DNA from: an uncultured Clostridia bacterium
GTDB taxonomy: Bacteria; Bacillota_I; Bacilli_A; RF39; UBA660
NCBI GenBank assembly: GCA_945871105.1
Contig: CAMBUO010000012.1
Span: 1 to 32,964, forward strand
Length of the DNA: 32,964 nucleotides
Reading direction: 5' to 3'
In this document: piece by piece, positions 26,591-32,964 of the stretch
Layout of the letters: every line of letters begins with the position of its first letter
How positions within the stretch are numbered: position 1 is the stretch's first letter
Program-made: the position numbers and the translations under genes
The notes under the pieces: generated by a model
What the model was told of the DNA's origin: nothing
The model's input: the letters and a program-made list of their open reading frames with translations, nothing else
Databases searched by the model: none

Positions 26591-29500
26591 TGATAGAAGT
26601 TAATAAGTTTGCTGCCTTAAAAATAGGTATTGCATCCCCTGAAATGATCCGTTCTTGGAGTTATGGTGAAGTAAAAAAACCAGAAACTATTAATTATCGT
26701 ACTCTTCGTCCAGAAAGAGATGGATTATTTTGTGAAAAAATCTTTGGACCAACTAAAGATTTTGAATGTGCTTGTGGAAAATATAAAAGGGTAAGATATA
26801 AAAATATTGTTTGTGATCGTTGTGGTGTTGAAGTTACAAGAAGTAAAGTAAGACGTGAAAGGATGGGGCATATTGAACTTGCCTCTCCGGTTAGCCACAT
26901 TTGGTATTTTAAAGGTGTACCAAGTCGTATGGGCTTAGTTCTTGATATGTCCCCAAGAGATCTAGAAGAAGTTTTATACTTTGTAAGTTATGTTGTTATT
27001 GATAAAGGTATTACACCTCTTGAAAATAAACAAACATTATCTGAAAAAGAATATCGTGCTTATTATGAAAAATATGGTGATGGCTTCAAAGTTGGTATGG
27101 GAGCCGAAGCTATTAAAGAATTATTAAAACAAGTTGATCTTGAAAAAGAAATTAATGAAATTAAAAAAGAATTAGAAACTGCTCAAGGTCAAAAACGTGT
27201 TAGACTTTTAAAAAGAGTTGATGTATTAGATGCTTTTTATAAGTCTGATAACCGTCCTGAATGGATGATTATGGATTGTATTCCTGTTATTCCACCAGAA
27301 TTGCGACCAATGATTCAATTAGATGGAGGACGTTTTGCAACTAGTGATTTAAATGATTTATATCGTCGTGTAATTAATCGTAATAATCGTTTAAAGAAAT
27401 TAATTGATTTAAATGCTCCCCAAATTATTATTCAAAATGAAAAACGTATGTTACAAGAAGCCGTTGATTCATTATTTGATAATGGAAGACGTGGTAGAAG
27501 TGTAACTGGTGCTGGTAATAGACCTTTAAAATCATTATCTAGTATGCTTAAAGGAAAACAAGGAAGATTCCGTCAAAACTTACTTGGTAAACGTGTTGAC
27601 TATTCAGGTCGTTCTGTTATTGTTGTAGGACCAGATTTAAAAATGTATCAATGTGGTATTCCCAAAGATATGGCTCTTGAATTATTTAAACCACATGTTA
27701 TAAATGGTTTAATTAAACGTAATTTAGCTTCTAATATCAAAGCTGCTAAACGTTTAATTGAAAATAAAGATCCAATTGTTTGGGATGTTGTTGAAGATGT
27801 TATTAAAGAACATCCAGTTATGTTAAACCGTGCTCCTACATTACATAGACTTGGTATTCAAGCATTTGAACCTAAGTTAATTGGTGGAAAAGCTATTCGC
27901 TTACATCCACTTGTTTGTACGGCTTTTAATGCTGACTTTGATGGTGACCAAATGGCTGTCCATGTTCCATTATCAGAAGAAGCTATTGCTGAAGCTAGAT
28001 TATTAATGTTAGGTGCTAACAACATTTTACATCCAAAAGATGGAAGTCCAATTGTTACACCAAGCCAAGATATGGTTTTAGGTAACTACTATATTACGAT
28101 GGAAAAAGCTGGTTTACCAGGTGAAGGAAGAGTATTTAAAAATTCTAATGAAGCTATTATGGCTTATGAAAGACGTGAAATTACTCTTCATACAAGAATT
28201 GCTTTACCAGTTGATTCTTTCAAATATAAATTATTTACAGATACGCAAAAAGGTAAATATTTAGTTACTACACCAGGTAAATTAATTTTTAATGAAATTT
28301 TACCAGATTCATTTGCTTATTTAAATGAACCAAGTGATGAAAATATTCAAAAAATTACACCTAATAAATATTTTTTAGAAAAAGGAACTGATATTAAAGA
28401 AGCTATTAAAAATATGCCTCTTGTTAAACCTTTTGCTAAAGGAACCCTTGAAAGTATCATTGCTCAAACATTTAAACGTTATAAAACAACAGAAACATCA
28501 ATGATGTTAGATAGACTAAAAGATTTAGGATTTAAATATTCAACTATTGCTGGTATTACTGTTTCAGCAGCTGATGTAACAACAAGTAAAAATAAAGAAA
28601 AAATAGTTGAAGAAGCTAATAAATTAGTTAATACTATTAATAAACAATATACACGTGGTTTAATTACTAATGAAGAAAGATTTAATAAAGTAATTGATAC
28701 ATGGAATAATGCAAAAAATGAAGTTCAAAAAGAACTTGAAACTTATGCGAAAACAGAAGTTGATAATCCAATTTTCATGATGATGAATTCTAAAGCTCGT
28801 GGTAATATTTCTAACTTTACTCAACTTGCTGGTATGCGTGGTTTGATGGCTAAGCCAAATGGAGAACCAGTTGAAATTCCAGTATTATCATCATTTAGAG
28901 AAGGATTATCAGTATCTGAATTCTTCTTATCAACCCATGGTGCTCGTAAAGGTTCTGCTGATACAGCTTTAAAAACAGCCGATTCAGGATACTTAACAAG
29001 ACGTTTAGTTGATGTTAGTCAAGATATAATTGTTAAAGAAGAAGATTGTGGAACTGATCAAGGAGTTGTTGTTCGTGCTTTTATTAATGATAAAAACGGA
29101 TCAGTTATTGAAAAATTATATGATCGTATTGTTGGTCGTTATGCTAATAAACAAGTTGTTCATCCAGAAACGGGTAAAGTTTTAGTTGAACGTAATGAAT
29201 TAATCACTGAAAGTATTGCTGAAAAAATTATTGAAGCAGGAATTGATAATGTTGAAATACGTTCTATCTTAACTTGTAATACCCATAATGGTGTATGTTG
29301 CAAATGTTATGGACGTAACTTAGCAACTGGTAATATTGTTGAAGTTGGTGAAGCAATCGGTGTTATGGCTGCTCAATCAATTGGAGAACCAGGAACCCAA
29401 TTAACAATGCGTACATTCCATACAGGTGGTGTTGCCGGTGGAGAAGATATTACTCAAGGTCTTCCACGTGTTCAAGAATTATTTGAAGCTAGAAATCCAA

Positions 29501-30228
29501 AAGGAAAAGCTACAATTGCGGAAATTAGTGGAAAAGTAACTAAAATCACTGAAGATCATGGAAAATTCAAGATTAGTGTTAAAAATGATTTAGAAACCAA
29601 GGAACATGTAACTAACTATGGTGCTAAACTTCGTGTTGAAAAAGGTGATATGGTTAATCCTGGTGACAAATTAACAGAAGGTGCTATTAGTCCAAAAGAA
29701 TTATTAGTTGTAACTGATCCTTTAACAACGCAAGAATATATTTTAAAAGAAGTTCAAAATGCTTATCGTAGTCAAGGTGTTGAAATATCTGATAAACACG
29801 TTGAAGTAATAGCAAGACGTATGATTTCAAAGATTCGTATTATTGATTCAGGCGATACATACTTATTACCAGGTTCTCTTGTTAACTTCTTTGAATTTAC
29901 CGATGGTAATAAGAAAACAATTCTTGAAGGAAAAAGACCAGCTACAGGTGTACCAGTTCTATTTGGTATTACTAAAGCTTCTCTTGAAACAGATTCATTC
30001 TTATCAGCAGCTTCTTTCCAAGAAACAACCAGAATTTTAACTGATGCTGCTATTCGTGGAAAAGTTGATAATTTACAAGGATTAAAAGAAAATGTTATTA
30101 TAGGTAAATTAATCCCAGCTGGAACGGGTATTAAAGCTTATCAAAACGTTGACTTTGACTTAGAAACAGCTTTTGCTGATAATGAACCATTAGAAGTTTT
30201 AGAAAATGAATTCAATGAAGAAAACTAG
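26590..30228 (+). CDS. rpoC: DNA-directed RNA polymerase subunit beta'
   Basis: Zinc finger CACGKYK...[45 protein letters not shown]. Confidence 0.98.
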   Translation: MIEVNKFAALKIGIASPEMIRSWSYGEVKKPETINYRTLRPERDGLFCEKIFGPTKDFECACGKYKRVRYKNIVCDRCGVEVTRSKVRRERMGHIELASPVSHIWYFKGVPSRMGLVLDMSPRDLEEVLYFVSYVVIDKGITPLENKQTLSEKEYRAYYEKYGDGFKVGMGAEAIKELLKQVDLEKEINEIKKELETAQGQKRVRLLKRVDVLDAFYKSDNRPEWMIMDCIPVIPPELRPMIQLDGGRFATSDLNDLYRRVINRNNRLKKLIDLNAPQIIIQNEKRMLQEAVDSLFDNGRRGRSVTGAGNRPLKSLSSMLKGKQGRFRQNLLGKRVDYSGRSVIVVGPDLKMYQCGIPKDMALELFKPHVINGLIKRNLASNIKAAKRLIENKDPIVWDVVEDVIKEHPVMLNRAPTLHRLGIQAFEPKLIGGKAIRLHPLVCTAFNADFDGDQMAVHVPLSEEAIAEARLLMLGANNILHPKDGSPIVTPSQDMVLGNYYITMEKAGLPGEGRVFKNSNEAIMAYERREITLHTRIALPVDSFKYKLFTDTQKGKYLVTTPGKLIFNEILPDSFAYLNEPSDENIQKITPNKYFLEKGTDIKEAIKNMPLVKPFAKGTLESIIAQTFKRYKTTETSMMLDRLKDLGFKYSTIAGITVSAADVTTSKNKEKIVEEANKLVNTINKQYTRGLITNEERFNKVIDTWNNAKNEVQKELETYAKTEVDNPIFMMMNSKARGNISNFTQLAGMRGLMAKPNGEPVEIPVLSSFREGLSVSEFFLSTHGARKGSADTALKTADSGYLTRRLVDVSQDIIVKEEDCGTDQGVVVRAFINDKNGSVIEKLYDRIVGRYANKQVVHPETGKVLVERNELITESIAEKIIEAGIDNVEIRSILTCNTHNGVCCKCYGRNLATGNIVEVGEAIGVMAAQSIGEPGTQLTMRTFHTGGVAGGEDITQGLPRVQELFEARNPKGKATIAEISGKVTKITEDHGKFKISVKNDLETKEHVTNYGAKLRVEKGDMVNPGDKLTEGAISPKELLVVTDPLTTQEYILKEVQNAYRSQGVEISDKHVEVIARRMISKIRIIDSGDTYLLPGSLVNFFEFTDGNKKTILEGKRPATGVPVLFGITKASLETDSFLSAASFQETTRILTDAAIRGKVDNLQGLKENVIIGKLIPAGTGIKAYQNVDFDLETAFADNEPLEVLENEFNEEN

Positions 30229-30247
30229 AAAATAGTTTTCTTTTTTT
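30220..30247 (+). terminator. intrinsic terminator of rpoBC
   Basis: GAAAACTA gaaaa TAGTTTTC then T7; overlaps the rpoC stop. Confidence 0.8.
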
Positions 30248-30251
30248 GGCT

Positions 30252-31068
30252 TTTATGATATTCTTATAATGGAGTGAGATATGAAAAATAAAAGTAATTT
30301 AAATAAGTTTATTTGGTATTCTTTAGTTGCTTTGGCAATTATAATTTTAATTTTAGTTTTGTTTATAATATTAAAAAAAGACTCACCAGAAATAAATAAT
30401 CCTCCAGAAGTACATGGCAAAGAACCAGAGAAAATAACTAGTTATTCTTTAGAATTAAAAGGTAAAAATGAACAAATAATTTTTATGGGTGATGAATACC
30501 TTGAATTAGGATACGAAGCAACTGATAATTTAAAAAATGATTATAATAACCAAGTAAAAATAACTGGTACTGTTGATACAAATCAAGTTGGCAAATATAA
30601 ATTAATTTATTCTTTTAAAAATATAAAACAAGAAAGACTAATTTATGTAATTAATAAAACAACTAGTTATCCTTATATAGAATTACTTGGAGAAAAAGAA
30701 ATAAATTTAAAATCGTCAGATACTTACCAAGAACCAGGTTATATGGCTATAGATGAACTTGATGGAGATATAACAAATAAAGTTAAGATAAAGCAAGAAG
30801 GATCAGCTACTGATTATACAATTACTTATAGTATTACTAATTCAGAAGGAAAAACTTATCAAACAACAAGACATATCAGAAAAATAGAAGAGCAGATAAT
30901 TTTAAGTATTGATAATTTAGAATACACTAATGATAAAGTAAATATTAATATTGATGTTAATCAAATTAAATTTAAATATTTAAAATTACCTAATGGAGTA
31001 ATAATTAAAGATAAAAAATACACTTATGCAGTTTCAGAAAATGGTACTTATAATTTTATTGCTTATGA
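30252..31068 (+). repeat. tandem duplication, copy 1
   Basis: Aligns without gaps to 32152-32964 at an offset of 1900; 30252-30714 is identical to 32152-32614. Confidence 0.95.
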
Positions 31069-31873
31069 TACCGACAATAATGTTATAAATAAAAGCATAA
31101 CTATTAATAATATTGATAAAGAAACACCTACAGGTAGTTGTTTAGTTACAGTTAAAGACAATATAAGTACAATTAAAATTACAGCAAGCGATAAAAAATC
31201 AGGTATTAAAAATTATTCATATAATGGTTCTTATTATACTAATAATACTATTACAATTAATTCACGTTTAAGTAATGCTTCAATTATTATTTATGATAAA
31301 GTTGGTAATTATAAACAAATTTCTTGTCAAATGAATATAATAGAACAACCTATGGATGGTTTTATTTTAATAGGTGACTCAAGATTTGCTGCTATGAAAA
31401 TTCATTTAGGTTCTAATATTTCCCCTACTGATACAATTGTTGCTAAAGGTGGAGAAGGTATTGATTGGTTTATAAAAACTGCTATACCTAGTGTTAATAA
31501 AATATTAGAACAAAATCCTAACAAAAGATACTATATTTATAGTAATTTAGGATACAATGATATGAAATATAATTATAATAGGGCTAACTATGCTGAAAGA
31601 TTAAATGAATTAGCTAAAACAACTTGGAAAAATCATAAAGTTGGTTTTATTTCCGTTAACCCTCGCACTAATGCATCTGATTCCAAAAACACAACAATAA
31701 AAAAATATAATAGTGAACAAAAAGCATTATTAAATGGAGTTTATTATTGTGATACCTACAATGGTATAGGAATAAATAATTTTAAACCTGTATCAAGTAA
31801 TGATGCTACTCATTATAATAAAGATACAAGTATATTAATCTATAATTATATTATAACTAAATGTAAATTTTAA
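30281..31873 (+). CDS. membrane-anchored surface protein: two DUF5011-type Ig-like domains and a C-terminal SGNH/GDSL-like hydrolase domain
   Basis: N-terminal TM; EINLKSSDTYQEPGYMAIDELDGDITNKVKI; GDSR block (ILIGDSRFAAM), SNLGYNDM and C-terminal DATHYN consistent with SGNH catalytic blocks. Confidence 0.75.
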   Translation: MKNKSNLNKFIWYSLVALAIIILILVLFIILKKDSPEINNPPEVHGKEPEKITSYSLELKGKNEQIIFMGDEYLELGYEATDNLKNDYNNQVKITGTVDTNQVGKYKLIYSFKNIKQERLIYVINKTTSYPYIELLGEKEINLKSSDTYQEPGYMAIDELDGDITNKVKIKQEGSATDYTITYSITNSEGKTYQTTRHIRKIEEQIILSIDNLEYTNDKVNINIDVNQIKFKYLKLPNGVIIKDKKYTYAVSENGTYNFIAYDTDNNVINKSITINNIDKETPTGSCLVTVKDNISTIKITASDKKSGIKNYSYNGSYYTNNTITINSRLSNASIIIYDKVGNYKQISCQMNIIEQPMDGFILIGDSRFAAMKIHLGSNISPTDTIVAKGGEGIDWFIKTAIPSVNKILEQNPNKRYYIYSNLGYNDMKYNYNRANYAERLNELAKTTWKNHKVGFISVNPRTNASDSKNTTIKKYNSEQKALLNGVYYCDTYNGIGINNFKPVSSNDATHYNKDTSILIYNYIITKCKF

Positions 31874-32151
31874 ATATTAAAATAAAAAATTCTTATTTCT
31901 ATAATTTACAAATAGTTTATAAGTAAAAGTAGGTTATGCATTATCATTTTTAATGAATATATTATTTCTTATAATAAATTAGTTATGATAAGAATTGTTT
32001 CAAATATTTTAAAATCTATATTAAGATTTATATAAGAAAATATTATGAATTAATGTTAATTAAATAATAAGATAAAATTTAAATCATAACAAACTTTTAA
32101 AAATAACTTTAATAATGCTAAATTTTAATCAATACTTTTTTAATTTTGGAA

Positions 32152-32964
32152 TTTATGATATTCTTATAATGGAGTGAGATATGAAAAATAAAAGTAATTT
32201 AAATAAGTTTATTTGGTATTCTTTAGTTGCTTTGGCAATTATAATTTTAATTTTAGTTTTGTTTATAATATTAAAAAAAGACTCACCAGAAATAAATAAT
32301 CCTCCAGAAGTACATGGCAAAGAACCAGAGAAAATAACTAGTTATTCTTTAGAATTAAAAGGTAAAAATGAACAAATAATTTTTATGGGTGATGAATACC
32401 TTGAATTAGGATACGAAGCAACTGATAATTTAAAAAATGATTATAATAACCAAGTAAAAATAACTGGTACTGTTGATACAAATCAAGTTGGCAAATATAA
32501 ATTAATTTATTCTTTTAAAAATATAAAACAAGAAAGACTAATTTATGTAATTAATAAAACAACTAGTTATCCTTATATAGAATTACTTGGAGAAAAAGAA
32601 ATAAATTTAAAATCATCAGATACTTACCAAGAACCAGGTTATTTAGCCATTGATGAAGTTGATGGTGATATAACAAATAAAGTTAAGATAAAACAAGAAG
32701 GTTCTGCTAATGATTATACAATTACTTATAGTATTACTAATTCTGAGGGAAAAACTTATGAAATATCAAGACATATCAATAAAATCCAAGAGCAGATAGT
32801 TTTAAGTATTGATAATTTAGAATACACTAACGATAAAGTAAATATTAATATTGAGGTTGAACAAGTTAAATTTAAATATTTAAAACTACCAAATGGAGTA
32901 GTAATTAAGGATAAAAAATACACTTATGCAGTTTCAGAAAATGGTACTTATAATTTTATTGCTT
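32152..32964 (+). repeat. tandem duplication, copy 2 (truncated by window end)
   Basis: See copy 1. Confidence 0.95.
32181..32964 (+). CDS. second copy of the DUF5011/SGNH-type surface protein, 3' end outside window
   Basis: MKNKSNLNKFIWYSLVALAIIILILVLFIILKKDSPEINNPPEVHGKEPEKITSYSLELKG..., open to the right edge. Confidence 0.9.
   Translation, partial: MKNKSNLNKFIWYSLVALAIIILILVLFIILKKDSPEINNPPEVHGKEPEKITSYSLELKGKNEQIIFMGDEYLELGYEATDNLKNDYNNQVKITGTVDTNQVGKYKLIYSFKNIKQERLIYVINKTTSYPYIELLGEKEINLKSSDTYQEPGYLAIDEVDGDITNKVKIKQEGSANDYTITYSITNSEGKTYEISRHINKIQEQIVLSIDNLEYTNDKVNINIEVEQVKFKYLKLPNGVVIKDKKYTYAVSENGTYNFIA

Noticed and set aside
26694-26900. Minus-strand ORF of 68 aa
   Set aside because: Inside rpoC, antisense; conserved RpoC coding explains it.
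29843-30040. Plus-strand ORF of 65 aa
   Set aside because: Out-of-frame ORF within rpoC.
1-32964. CRISPR array, prophage or rRNA operon
   Set aside because: No regularly spaced repeats, no phage structural genes and no rRNA-like sequence seen by eye in the window.

Overview
AT-rich, Firmicutes/Mollicutes-like chromosomal window using the standard bacterial code (TGA acts as a real stop, for example at 11060-11062, 11317-11319 and 22866-22868). The anchor is an rpoB-rpoC locus (22964-30228), preceded by an RsmC/YbxB-like methyltransferase. Upstream is an accessory-rich stretch: a truncated SEC-C tail at the left edge, three GNAT acetyltransferases, a two-HTH regulator divergent from two single-pass membrane proteins, and a decayed IS4-like transposase. 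These are followed by a cysteine desulfurase / thioredoxin / CcdA-like operon, a YfcC-like transporter, a lipoprotein, a stomatin-like protein, a SleB-like hydrolase and a three-gene uncharacterised helical-protein block. Downstream of rpoC is a tandemly duplicated DUF5011-type / SGNH-hydrolase surface-protein gene; its second copy runs off the window. Best items to follow up: (1) a 17-aa leader peptide with a perfect SD ending inside a 30-bp hairpin with an alternative fold, upstream of a GNAT gene (candidate ribosome-mediated attenuator); (2) the two-HTH regulator / membrane-protein module with an 11-bp repeat at both promoters; (3) the mosaic tandem duplication with 463 bp of exact identity followed by abrupt divergence; (4) Asn at the RpoB His526-equivalent position; (5) the three-gene helical block sitting where rplJL is normally found. 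Family calls come from reading the translations; no database search was run.
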